This document shows positions 35,096-45,897 of a stretch of DNA of 64,000 nucleotides, piece by piece. The translations under genes were made by a program, and so were the position numbers. The notes below the pieces were generated by a model. That model made no database searches, was not told the DNA's origin, and saw only the letters and a program-made list of their open reading frames with translations. The stretch covers positions 14,241,201 to 14,305,200 of the forward strand of contig OW799237.1 in NCBI GenBank assembly GCA_941918925.1, written 5' to 3'. The number at the start of each line of letters is the position of its first letter. Within the stretch, counting starts at the first letter, position 1. This DNA is from Phyto melanocephala (Eukaryota; Arthropoda; Insecta; Diptera; Rhinophoridae).

Positions 35096-35934
35096 TATTT
35101 CAATACGTATATAGATGAATCAGTCGTAAAAATATAAACTCAATTACGAAAAGTTCGACTGTGTGAAATCATCGTCATTGAATTTTAAAAATTTATTTCA
35201 TTGAAATATACTCAAATATGTGGATATTTCAATAACAAAGTTTTTGTACAGAATGGGCCAAAATATACCATTGGACCAAAAATTTTATAATTTTCTTTTT
35301 ATATAGTTATTTTTATTTTATAATGTAAAATAAGCAAAATGAAAAATTTTTATGCTTAGCACTTAAATGACCCCTGTTTTCAGCTTCCCAATGATGGCCT
35401 CGTTTAAGAATATTTTTCATAATATCTTTCAAAGTTTGTGGCTGTAGCGCCTGAATGAGTTCAACAAAGTTTTTATTTATTTTTTTATTTAATTTAATCA
35501 ACATAATTATATTTTCAGTTGAGCAGTTTTTTTTTCAAAGAAAACATAAACAAAGAAAGACAGCACCAGCATTAGATATAAGCATTTAACTTGATAAACC
35601 TTATCAGCTTTCCTCTAATTACAGCAACATCAATGTAGTTTGTTTGGTGAAATTTTATATAGAAAGACTCAAAAGATCTAAGCTGCCTGTTAGGAACATT
35701 GATGTATATTTTCAGTTGAAGATATGTAGAATAAATTTTATCTTAAATTAGATTCAGGACAAATGCAATATTGGAAACAATTGTTCGGCTTTGTAATGTT
35801 GGGAGGGCAACGAGTAAGAAACGATATGACGGTAAGTTTATATCAGGATTCAAAGTAAGTTACGAAGGCAGAACAGCAAAAATTGTTTTTGGACTGATTA
35901 AAAACTTTGAACATTCACATTATATTGGATATTA
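35096..35934. other. Intergenic, nothing recognised
   Basis: A/T-rich. No gene or repeat structure was supported. Confidence 0.4.
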
Positions 35935-37160
35935 CTAATCCATATTCTAGTAAAGGTCTTACCAATGTTGGCATTTAGTTTAACGATTGTCTCGGACTCG
36001 TTTACATATAATCGATCTTTCAAAAAAACCCAAAGAAATAAGAAGGGTGCTGTCAATCTGACGAACGTGCTGGCTAATTAGTTTTCGAATTTCAGGAAAT
36101 TTTTGGCTCCCCAAAAATTTTATTTAAAAGTGCCATTATATCTTGGAGAGTGAGGGTAGTGGCTCCATCCTGCTAAAAAAAACATATTTCAAGCCTATTT
36201 TTAAGAGCAGGACGTGAACAATATTCTATTTATTATTAAGGGTTACAGCACTTTCATTTTAATTTTAATAAATCAAGGCCCACTGAAATTTTCAGATGTA
36301 ATGCCACACCCTACTGGGGCGTAATTGGCATTGATGAATGGCCTTTGGATTTTAAAAACCGCAGAACCTACAGTTCTACTTATTAGCAAAGCCGTTCAAA
36401 TGAAAATTAGCTTCATCACTTTCTAGCCAACTATTAAAATTCAACAGCAAAATTTCGACGTTGTCGACAGTCTGCGTATTTTAGTTTCTGCACCAATTGT
36501 ACCTTTTATGGGAATAATATTGAAACTTTTTTTAAAATGCGCGGTGACATGAGCAGAATTCTTTTTAGTAGATATTTCTGGTGTTTTGTTAACACCACGA
36601 ATTAAACTTCGTGTTTCGGTTCAAGGCAAATCTCTTACGGTGCCATGATGGTGATGATGATCCACGAATCATTGCTTTAGATGCTAAAATTCTGATGTTA
36701 AAATGTCAACGATATGCTATTTGCGTTAAAATAACTGATCGCCCAATTATGCCTCTGGACCAAAATCCGCACCAAACAGTGACTCGTTTTGGGTGTATCG
36801 TGTGCGACAATTTTGCTTGTTTACATACCCGCCAAGATCATAATGAGCTTCATCTGAAAAGATGTCTTTTTGGCAAAATCATTACTTTGACCGATGTCGC
36901 AATATTTCCCAGCGTTTTTCAAGCCTATACACAACCATATTCGTTCAGCAGAAGAGTAAAATTAATTATCTGTCAAATCAGACATGAGCTAAGTGTTACC
37001 ATTTACGAAATAAGTACTAGTGAAAAAAAAACGTTAGATGGCGGACCCCTAATAATAAGATGCTATTACTCAAGTTTTCTGTTTAGTTGTGGATCTCTCC
37101 ATTACTTTTTTCGAGGTATTATTTGCATAATTTATAAATGACTTTGGTCCACCCTGTAGA
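35935..37160 (-). pseudogene. Mariner-type transposase, heavily degraded
   Basis: On the minus strand, around 36860-36780, the text reads DIFSDEAHYDLGGYVNKQNC, the block with the first catalytic Asp. The second Asp block is near 36180-36110 (QDGATTLTLQDIMALLNKIF), and a decayed third block near 36050-36000 (RSSDLTAPSYFFGFF), where the last Asp is lost. The minus-strand left terminus is about 'cagggtggaccaaagtc' (37144-37160). Many stops and frame changes. The 176-codon open frame on the other strand (36611-37141) is antisense to this and not a gene. Confidence 0.65.
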
Positions 37161-37639
37161 AATATATGTATAATATGCCGATTTTGCGTAATTCAGAGAA
37201 GCACATTTGATATATTAATACTAAATACATATGAGTCCGTAAGGCATATACGGGCTTCAGACAGTTTAATTGCACCAACACATGGACGTATAGACTTCTT
37301 TACCTCAAAGCCTTTGGAATACGTAATGCAGTCGCAAATTAATATTGTGAAAATTACAGAAAAAAAAAAACTTTTGCACACTTACTATGAAGAGTATAAA
37401 AACCTTTAACGAATACTTACTCCAATAAGGGGAATTGTTAAAAAAATTTTTCTCAAAGATAAACTTCTTTGCAACATAAAATATTTTTAATGATATAAAA
37501 TCAACATCAATTCTGTCATTATACATAAAAGTATTTTATAACAACAGCTTTGTGATGCTTATTTATATTTTTGGAATGTCATCAGTTTTACTTTTATGCT
37601 CTTCCTAAAAAAATCTTATTTTGTTATCGTTGGCAAATA
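37161..37639. other. Intergenic, no gene seen
   Basis: A/T-rich. Overlapping short frames on the minus strand show no domain. Confidence 0.35.
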
Positions 37640-38083
37640 TTTTCTTCTTTTTTTAAGTGCAGTTGTTATTGGAGTTTTGCTGTTTGAAGTGCAACCAAGC
37701 GACCACCACTATTACAGCAACTACTTACTTTGACTTTTACTATACAGCAACAACAACAACAATGATAAACAACTTGTACCAAACACTCGTTCACTGATTC
37801 GTTTGCCACTACACCAGGGACAGTCGGGGAAAACTCAACAACCATTAAATATCACACCATGTAACAAGACAAAACTCAATGACTGCTGTTGCTGTGTGTG
37901 ATTGTTTCTTTGACTGACATTGCAATACACACACATCAACGAAATAAACAGTTACGTTAGCAGCAGCAGGATTAATAGTAGTGGCGGTGATGATGGTGGT
38001 TGGTGTCAGTGGTGGCATCAGTATTGACAACAATAACATCAGCTTTACCATCATCACATTAAAGTGAAGTGAAGAGGAACGTA
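37640..38083 (+). other. Possible 5' UTR exon with splice donor
   Basis: The stretch is much less A/T-rich than its surroundings, with CAG/CAA runs (agcaacaacaacaacaatg) typical of fly 5' leaders. It ends 'gaagtgaagaggaac' followed by GTAAGTTGG, a strong splice-donor match starting at 38081. The bases after this are A/T-rich like an intron. No start codon with a long frame lies in it, so if real it is a non-coding exon of a gene to the right. The minus-strand 70-codon frame here is low-complexity Thr/Ala and not supported. Confidence 0.3.
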
Positions 38084-38900
38084 AGTTGGTTACGTGATCG
38101 GAAATTAAATATTTTTTTCTAGTGTTTTTGTATTTAACACAGTTTTATTTTTCTTTCGTTCGTTTCCTCATCTCTACTTCCTCTTTACTTTATAATTTTT
38201 TTTTTTTTTTGCATTTTTATTGCCCTCCTCTTATACTCAGCCTGTTTTATTAGATAAAGATTCAAAGCAAAAATGTAAACAATTTTGTAATTTCAAATCA
38301 AGAACAGGAGGTGGAGGCAAAAAAAAAGTGAAGTGTTTAAGAAAAACCAAAAAAACTGGTGTTTGGCATTTTGTATTAAATTTATATAAAAGTATTCAAA
38401 CATGAAGGCTAGATGGCAAAATCAGAGAGAGAGAGAGAGAAAAAACACATTTGCGAAAATAACAAATTAAGGCTGTTAAAGGAAGAACTTGAAAAGGAAA
38501 TTTACAAATGTCCCATGTTTGGCATGCAAATGAGGCTGATTTTTTTGAAAAATCGAACTGGCCATAAACAGTTGTACATAGTTTGTTAACAGCACGTGAC
38601 TGCATTTGTATGAGTGTTATATTTTAAGTATAAAAATAAAATATTAACGATTAAAAGCAAAAAAAAAAAATTAAGGAAAATGATAAATAATAAATTATGG
38701 AAAATTGTGTAGATAAATCTAAGTCATGGCTCCCCAAATGAAAATTCATCAACAAAATACTCTATAAATAGAAAATTTTTTAAACAAAATGTATAAACAG
38801 CAACTTTTCTATAAATAAAATAATAAAAACCTTTATTATGGATAACAGGATGTATAAAGTCATGTCCTTGGGTCCGTGTGCTTCAAGCCAATTTTAGCCA
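38084..38900. other. Intergenic; poly(GA) near 38427
   Basis: A (GA)n run at 38426-38441 and A/T-rich sequence; no gene was recognised. Confidence 0.4.
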
Positions 38901-38924
38901 ATATTATATGTTCTATGATGTATT

Positions 38925-39245
38925 TTTATTATGCTGATTTTAGCTGATTTCGATTATGAATTCGTATTAAGAAAATTAAATTTTCACGTTCCAAGCAGAA
39001 CCAGACAAACTCGAAACTTCCGTATTCTTAGCTCAAAATACTATTTATTCAACTACGCTAGCAATGACCCTATTCGTCGTATATATGAAAACTTTAACAA
39101 CTACTACCACCTTATTGGCATAAATGAAAATAAAAAATTTTTAAAATTAACTTCATTAATTTTATTTTTTATATTAATCATTCTTTGATATGTAACTTTA
39201 ATCTATAAGGATATGTAATCTATAAACCAAATAAATAAATGAATG
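38925..39245 (+). pseudogene. LINE 3' end (second LINE type)
   Basis: The frame from 38931 reads FDYEFVLRKLNFHVPSRTRQ, then NYASNDPIRRIYENFN, the C-terminal pattern of Jockey/CR1-like LINE polymerases (RLNF.VPSR..R; NPI.R....FN). It runs to a stop at 39188. The 3' UTR ends 'aaccaaataaataaatgaatgaatc', an A-rich tail with tandem AATA/AATG units. All upstream domains are absent, as expected of a 5'-truncated insertion. It is directly followed by a mariner remnant on the other strand. Confidence 0.7.
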
Positions 39246-39665
39246 AATCAAGCCAATTTCGGATACCATTTTCTGAAGTGAAGCTTATTACAGATAAGGC
39301 ATTCTGAATCGATCGAAATCGGCAGGTGAAGCAAAATAGTTTTTAACAACATTTGTCCTAGCATTGTCATGATAGAATATTACGGTTTTGGGCGTTATTT
39401 TATTTATGGTCGCTTCAAACGAATCAGTTGCTTAAATATAGAACACTTTTGGTACCATCAAATACAAAGCAATATCTTAGCGCCATGGATATTTTGATCT
39501 GGTGTCGATTCATTTGCTTGGCCGAGCTTCAAATACCATATCTTCCCCTTTGCATTCATTTTATTCTTTTGAAGCATTTAGATAGCATTTCACAATGCAA
39601 TTTTGTCTGTCTTTCATATGGTTTCTAATTTCTTTCAGATAAATCTTTATGCCTACAAACATTAT
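39246..39665 (-). pseudogene. Classical mariner transposase remnant
   Basis: On the minus strand, 39530-39450 gives STPDQNIHGAKILLCI and then a KQLIRLKR-type block; 39385-39340 gives ITPKTVIFYHDNARTNVVKN, the HDNAR block with the second catalytic Asp of mariner (DD34D) transposases. After KNYF the sequence is scrambled and runs to FRKW near 39270. The N-terminal DNA-binding region and the first Asp block are missing or very decayed. It belongs to a different mariner lineage from the DD41D-type copies in this window. Confidence 0.65.
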
Positions 39666-40063
39666 CAAATTGCTGCTAGAGTAACTCTCAATAAACTTTC
39701 AAACTCTTATTGAGTTTGACAACAATAATCATGAAAAAAAGCCTTTAGTTCTTGATCATAAACCTATATAAGTGGCTTAGCTTAAAACAGATAGTCAGGC
39801 GTTATCCACACAAAATCACATTACCGAAATGATCAAGCAAATATATTTATTACTTACGTTTAAATATGAGCACGAAATTTAATTTAAAAAAATTAAAAGG
39901 CTATCATTCGCGATCTCGACAACCAAACAAGTGATTTTATCCATCTGTAGCATAAATACAAATCAATATCCAACAAAAATGCAATAAAACAATAACAATT
40001 GCAACAACGGAAATGATGGTAAAACAAATTTAAACAAGAGCCTTCGTTTTTCAGTAAGAGCTC
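39666..40063. other. Intergenic, nothing recognised
   Basis: No gene or element could be supported. Confidence 0.4.
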
Positions 40064-41208
40064 TACAAAAGTTTTTTAAATTAAACAAAAACGGTTTTTG
40101 ATATCAATAATATTCTTTATTCTTGTGAAAGTACGTTCGATGCCATTATGTGTGGAATTCGATTCCTTTTCCATGGCCACCACGGGCACGCTTGCAGAAG
40201 TCCAGACGCTTAACCCAATTTTCGACGGTTTTCAAGCATAAGTCGGGCGATACTCAAATCGCACGACCGAGGCGGCCTATCAACTGGACCATTTCGTGAA
40301 ATAACACGTTCTCCAATCTTGGATTCCAATAATTTGATTGGATTGTGACATTCGCTGTGTGGCTTGTGGCGCTGTCCTGTTGGATCCACATGTCCTCTAA
40401 GTTCATATCATCCAATTAGGGCCAAAAATATTCTGTTATCGTTGAACGGTAGCGATTACCGTTCACAGTAACGTGCCGGCCTTGATCATCACGAAAGAAA
40501 TACGGCCCAATGACGCCGCCGGCCCATAAACCACAACAAACCGTAATTTTTTCGGCATGCAATGATGACTCATGAAGTACGTGTGGATTGCTGTCTGACC
40601 AATAACTTATTGACGAAGCCATTTAACCAGAAATGAGCCTCATCGCTGAAGATGATTTTTCGATAAAAATCCGAATCATTTTCAAGTTGTTGTTCAGCCC
40701 AATTCACGAGCATACGACGCTTCTGGTGGTCAAGCGGCTTCAGTTCTTGCGTCAATTTGATATTGTCAGGATGTAGGTTAAGATCTTTTCGCAAAATTCG
40801 CCACAACGACGTCACAGAGATGCCCAACGCTTGAGAACGACGTGTGAGAGACACATTTGGGCTTTCTTCAACTGAAGTCTCAGCGGCAGAAATATTCTGG
40901 ACACTACGGGCACTTCTTTGTCTCACTGGCACGGGAACATTTTGTACTGTGCATGTGGATTAAAATTTTTTCACTAGACGCTCAATTGTTGATTTAGTAA
41001 GACGATTATGACTACTATAAATTGGACGTAGCACTCTTAACATTGAGGCCACTGACTCCGAATTTCGATAGTAAATTTTACTAATTTCGACTCGTTGTTG
41101 GCTTGTATTTTTTTCCATCATGAAATGGCAAGCCTTACTAAAGAGAACTGTCAAAAGAGCGGCAAAAAATATGGCGTCGTTTGCTGTCCCTATCGGTCTA
41201 CTTTTGTA
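40064..41208 (-). mobile_element. Mariner-type element, near full length
   Basis: Short inverted ends TACAAAAGT (40064-40072 and its reverse complement at 41200-41208) bracket the transposase pseudogene at 40150-41119. The ends are less certain than the gene, because only 8-9 bp match. Confidence 0.55.
40150..41119 (-). pseudogene. Mariner-type transposase, rosa-like, broken
   Basis: It starts MEKNTSQQRVEISKIYYRNS at 41119 and reaches a stop (TAA) after LVKKF at 40963. In a second frame it continues with SVQNISAAETSVEESPNVSL and SLWRILRKDLNLHP (second helix-turn-helix), then IIFSDEAHFWLNGFVNK with the first catalytic Asp (about 40660-40610). A small deletion shifts the frame into LLVRQQS and on to KITVCCGLWAGGVIGPYFF. 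The second Asp is in WIQQDSATSHTAN (about 40393-40357). The third block starts as PPRSCDL and is then cut off by a deletion, joining directly to the VENWVKRLD tail. Non-functional because of stop, frameshift and loss of the third Asp. Confidence 0.85.
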
Positions 41209-41379
41209 GCGTGCCTATTGAAGAACCATTTATATTGTTATAAGAAAAGCTGTTCCGGAGAAATTTCCTTTTTATGCGAACTTTCAATAAGCGACAAACA
41301 GAGTAAGCATTACTTACAAACTTATTTCAAGCACGTTGAAGGAGTATTCGTGAAGTAAATCAAAATAAATACAATAAAG

Positions 41380-41765
41380 TTCGTTGTGTCTATGCTGTAT
41401 GGTTGGCTTTGTTTTTATGAATTTCTCATTCTACAAGTAAAAACGCTATATTCACACTGTTTTTAACTGTAACGAAAACTTATATAGAAAATCGATAGTT
41501 TGAACTTTTAATTGATATTTTTTCCAGAAATTCTTTTCGCCGATATCTTTGTAAGTAATTGACTCATTGAACCAAGATTTTTTGTAAATGTTGCCAAAGG
41601 TAGTATACGTGTTGGCTTCAAAAAGTTGATTCCAGCATACACATAAACCGACGGACATAACTTAATCAAGTTCTCTATATATAAGGATTCAGAATATATA
41701 CTTACATATATATACTTTATAGCGTCTAAAATGAATATTATAGAAATTTCAGTCTTGGAACCAAT
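41380..41765 (-). repeat. INE-1-like element fragment
   Basis: It includes 'actttataggcgtctaaaatgaat'-like text (41717-41738, family phrase 'tactttat.g.gtc.gaaatga'), 'tttcgccgatatcttt' and 'gttgattccagcatacaca'. It resembles the copy at 1436-2160, including the 'gacttttaattgacatttttt' phrase. Both terminal hairpins are lost. Confidence 0.5.
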
Positions 41766-43020
41766 TCCCATAAAAAAAAATTTTTTTAAAGTTAATAAAT
41801 TGCAATGCTTTTAGCACAATTCGTGTTATTCATAAAGCGTTAAATTCTTAGATTTTTAATCTGGAATTCTAGGCTTGACGATTGAAAAACAAGTGCAAAT
41901 AAAAGTACAAAAATGAACCAAATTCCGTGTTATTCTTTGAGTAATAAAATAAGCGACTTTGTTAATTTTATTGAGTTGTAACGCTGAGCAGTGACCTCTC
42001 TTTCCTAATAAATTGAAGATTCGAATTCTGAAAATGTACCAGTATATATCAGATTCTAATCTCTCATAAGAACTACCTACTCATTAATTTAAAAGCCACT
42101 AGTGCAAATGACAATCACATGTTATATATTTACATCACTAGGCTTTGTTTGACGTATAATTGATCAGCAGTACTAGTGGCAAAATCAAGAGTTGATTAGT
42201 ACAATTTTACTATTGACATTTTTTACAGGGTGTTAAAAAGCCAATACTATCTACTCAACTTAAATTCCACAAAAAATAGACAAGTTTTTTCCTTTTCATT
42301 ACAATGCTCGTAATAAAATTATTAGTTCTTTTTTATTTAAAAAAAGAATAACTTTTTATTATTTGCCACAAATAAAAAATCAATAATTTTTTAATCTAAA
42401 AATCACTGATAAAGGTAATAAATACAACTTTATTTCATATTATTGAAATTACCATCATCATTACTGCATTATAAAATCAATAAAAACTACGTACTATAAA
42501 TTGTAAACTTTGCAGAAATATTTTTAATGTATTTAACTTTTAGACCAAAAAAAAATAACCTTAATAATGGCATCCACACGCTTGAATTTGATAGATAAAG
42601 TTTTTTTTTTATAAGGAAGTCATAAAAGCACATTAATGAAAAAGTTTGTCCATTTTACCCACATCCACAGCATCAGAAAACAAATATAATCACAATTTAC
42701 TCATTCACTAGCTCACCTCATTCAGAAGTACTTAGTTCACTAGTTCATTCACTTTACTCATTCTTATGTTTTCAGTAAAAAAAATGTTTTTTTATTATTT
42801 TATTTTGTGCTAACTATAATAAATAATTTAAACACATATTTATTCATACATTATGCATTATGTATGTGGCAATATATTAAAAATGGTTAAGTTGAAAAAA
42901 AAAGAAGATGAAGAAGAAGCATCTTTTTAAACAAAGTACAAATATTTCTTAAATTATGATATAATATTTTTCTGCGTTGCAGACGTATTTTGTTTTTATA
43001 AATTTCCGATTAAGCATACA
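41766..43020. other. Intergenic, no gene seen
   Basis: A/T-rich; short direct repeats of 'tcattcac/cactcattc' near 42700-42770. No gene or transposon was supported. Confidence 0.4.
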
Positions 43021-43024
43021 TTTT

Positions 43025-43995
43025 CCAAAAGCTTATAAATAGGGGAGTCGATTAAGTAATGACCGTCCACTAATTTTGTCATGAAAACAAAATGTTTTAA
43101 AGTCTAGAATAATAAATAGATACGTTTGTTATTATTAATGGATATGATATGGCTATGTGGATATTCGTAAACAATTTTGAACAAATCAGTCAATAATCGG
43201 CAAAGTTATAGGCAAAAATAATTTGGAAAAATATTTACTTTTTTAATAAATAAAGTTACTGAAGCTCGTAGTTAGTTGTTGGATTATTTTTGAGAAAATT
43301 TCTGAGAAAATCTAACAAATCGGTTTGAAACTACTTAACTGAGATATAAGCAACAAAATACAACCGCTATGGTATTTTTACTAAAATTTACAAACGAAAA
43401 TCGATTTTTTTTTAGTTTATAAATAATCGAGAGCATCAATGTGGGTATTTAATAAAAGGGCGTACAATAAATTGATAAAATTAGTAATAAAAATTCAACC
43501 TCCTTAACATTGGAATCAAATAAAAGGGCCTGACCTGTAACTGAGCAAAATCTAAAAATTCAAGATGGCGATCGAAACAAAATGCCAAATAATTTTTTGC
43601 TTAACCCCATCAATATGGGCATAAAATAAAAGGGCTTGACTACCCAGCAAAAAAAATTTAAAATAGTGCAAAGTGAATTACATATTAAAGGCTTCTAAAT
43701 TATTTGAGAAAAAGCAATAATTATAAATGACTCCCTAAGTCTGAAACAATTTGTCTTAAAAGATGTGCTTGAAAATGAATGCAACATCATGCAAAATATC
43801 TTTTACAATTCATGCAAACAAACAAAATAACAGCGTATGCTTTTCACCATTTATACATGAGTTCTGTGCACTTGTTAAAATAGAATGCAGTTCATTCAAA
43901 TATTCATGTAAACATAGATTTTTGCTGGGAAGTAGAATTAAAAATCAAAGATGGCGTCGGAAATAATAAAGCAAAATAGCGTATGACATTAAATC
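43025..43995 (+). repeat. INE-1-like element, second subfamily, split by MITE
   Basis: The copy begins with 'aggggagtcgattaagtaatgaccgtcc' (43042-43069, the phrase found reversed in other copies) and continues with 'gcaaagttataggcaaaaata', 'cacatcaatatgggcataaa'-type text and 'agatggcgtcggaaataat' (43950). The same order is seen at 59805-60600. The MITE at 43643-43929 interrupts it after 'gggcttgacta'. Confidence 0.6.
43643..43929. mobile_element. MITE with CCCAGCAAAAA ends
   Basis: The inverted ends are CCCAGCAAAAA (from 43643) and TTTTTGCTGGG (to 43929). The surrounding INE-1-like text joins up when the segment is removed (gggcttgacta ... aaatcaaagatggc), as in the uninterrupted copy at 60490-60535, which confirms an insertion. 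The 287-bp interior is non-coding. The target duplication is unclear; superfamily undetermined. Confidence 0.65.
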
Positions 43996-44434
43996 TTAAA
44001 TCTAGGCTGCACTACGATGTTAAACGGTTTTTTTAGATTCTTCTTTAAAGAAAATTTTTAATAATTTTTTTTATTTTCTATTAATAGGATTTTTTTATGG
44101 AAAATATTTTTTAATATTTTTACAAAATTTTTTTTTTAAAAAAATTTCTTCTTTAGAAATTTTTGGTCAAATTTAAATATTTTCAACATTAACTGTTTAA
44201 AAATGATTTGATAGATTGTCCATTTAAAAGAAAATTAAAAAATATTTACGCAAAATCTATAAGTTTTTTCTTAATAGAAAATAAAAAAATACACTTTATT
44301 GATACTTTTCTTATAAATAATTTTTTATTTTTTATTTTTTTAGATAAAAAAAATAATATTTAATTAAAAAAATTTTAATTTTTTCCTATTATTTTGTTTT
44401 AAAAGAAATTATTTTAATTTATTTCTCTATTTTA
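43996..44434. other. AT-rich stretch, nothing recognised
   Basis: Near-pure A/T low-complexity sequence. Confidence 0.5.
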
Positions 44435-44575
44435 TTAACAAAATGTTTGAACCATCCAGTTGAACCATTCTTTGATTTTATTGTACAAATTATTGCCGGG
44501 ATAATCAGTAGAGCCATGCAAAATACAACCGAACCTTATATTACCACGTGAAACTGCTGCAGCCAACAAACTTTT
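44435..44575 (-). pseudogene. PGRP-SC-type pseudogene, 3' fragment
   Basis: The last 46 codons read LLAAAVSRGNIRF, then CILHGSTDYPGNNLYNKI, ending in WFNW and a stop. This aligns with the C-terminus of the intact PGRP at 48874-49449 (NEAVSRGQIKF, ILHGHRQVGSTECPGNNLYNEI). Two things are missing: four residues (HRQV, including the zinc-binding His) are deleted, and the zinc-binding Cys is replaced by Tyr. The other two-thirds of the domain is absent; sequence beyond 44575 belongs to a LINE fragment on the other strand. The open frame to 44740 is therefore a chance fusion and not a gene. Confidence 0.75.
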
Positions 44576-45190
44576 GGGCAGCTCTATTTCTTTTAGCCTT
44601 CCAGATGATGTAGCGTACTTCAGGCTGTAATATGAACTATCTAGGAGGCATGTAGGATACGGAGTGGCAAAAATATTCACTGAAAGATTAATTCTTTTTT
44701 CGCCCAGGCCATACATCATCACGTCTAATTTAGTTGCCAATGCAAGAAGGAGTTGTTAAGGCGTGTTCAGTTGACTAACGTAGTTTTAGTTTGGTTCCTG
44801 CGCATATGGGCCACTATGCTAACGAGTACGCGGATAAACTAGCCAGGAGGAGACCTGCATTGGATTTCATTAAAAGCAAACACATTCGCAATTTTCTCTA
44901 TTGACCATTGTCGCACTTGAATGTACTCAGAAAAGGGAAAATCGGTAATAATATTCTAGAGACACAAAATCTGGTGAGTGTTGGTCCTTTACAGTTCGCG
45001 TGCAGTAAACTGCGACGACAACCAACCAACTAGTTATTTGATTAAAAAAATTGTTACCAATGTCAGCCCCACCCACATTTTTTTTTTGATAATAATTTTG
45101 AATATTTTTTCTTTGCTGAGTGCAAGTAGCTTTAGTGGTACAGGCAAGACCCTCAGTATCAAATGTAACTGCATTGGATAGGACGATGAC
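44576..45190 (+). pseudogene. RNase H LINE fragment
   Basis: At 44788-44904 the translation is SLVPAHMGHYANEYADKLAR, ending FLY-stop; V-P-A-H-M-G-H-x-x-NE-x-AD is the last RNase H motif of LINE polyproteins. Weaker upstream text (RRHVGYGVAKIFTE near 44640-44690) fits the earlier part of RNase H. The terminal region to about 45190 has frame shifts and no clear end. It begins where the PGRP fragment ends. Confidence 0.6.
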
Positions 45191-45897
45191 TAATAAAGCT
45201 TTGCTTTAAATGTCAATAATGACCACTAAAGTAGATTATTAAAATCTTAGCAACATTTTTAAATTTTTTTTATTATTATTATTTTAAAAATATTTAAAAC
45301 TGTTGTCATTGTGTTGGCAGCGCCTTTCTTTATACAGCAAAAAGTAATTGTGTAATTGCAAAGCTTTATCCATGAAATATTTTTATTTTTGTTAACTGCA
45401 TTGAAATTATATTTATAAATCTGCGGTCACAAGAAACAAAAGCCTAAGTCAAAAAACATACTTTTGGGATAACACAATTTTTATATACGAAAAGTTTTTT
45501 GAAAAAAAACACAATTTTAGTTTAGAAAAAAAATGTATATAAAAATAAATAAGCACACATTACAGAGGAATATTTTGAGCAAAATTGGTAAATGAACTTA
45601 AAGTAAATAGCTAATGAGATATTAAATCAAATAAAATGTAATTTTTATTGCAAAATAAAAATCTTAATTTTTAAGGTTTATTATAAATAAATAAAATAAA
45701 ATAAAATAAAATAAACAACCAATATTTTTGTTTTATATTATAATAAAGCTTGATTTAACTAAATATGTTGTTGTTAAAAATGTAAAGCTGAAATGACTCA
45801 TCTGATTTAGTAAAATACCCCTCAATAAGTGTGATAATGTCAAATAATTATTTATATTTAAATATGGTGGTTTACTTTATGGTGCTAAGGTACTCTA
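45191..45897. other. Intergenic; (AAAAT)n near 45685
   Basis: No gene was seen. An (AAAAT)n microsatellite of about 30 bp lies at 45684-45715. Confidence 0.45.

Noticed and set aside
36611..37141. 176-codon ORF, the longest open frame in its region
   Set aside because: It is antisense to a mariner-type transposase remnant whose catalytic block (SDEAH...GYVNKQNC) reads on the other strand.
37845..38057. 70-codon minus-strand ORF
   Set aside because: Low-complexity CAC/CAT-rich sequence antisense to the possible 5' UTR exon.
44435..44740. Intact 101-codon non-catalytic PGRP
   Set aside because: Only the last 46 codons are PGRP-like; the rest is antisense LINE sequence, so it is a chance fusion.
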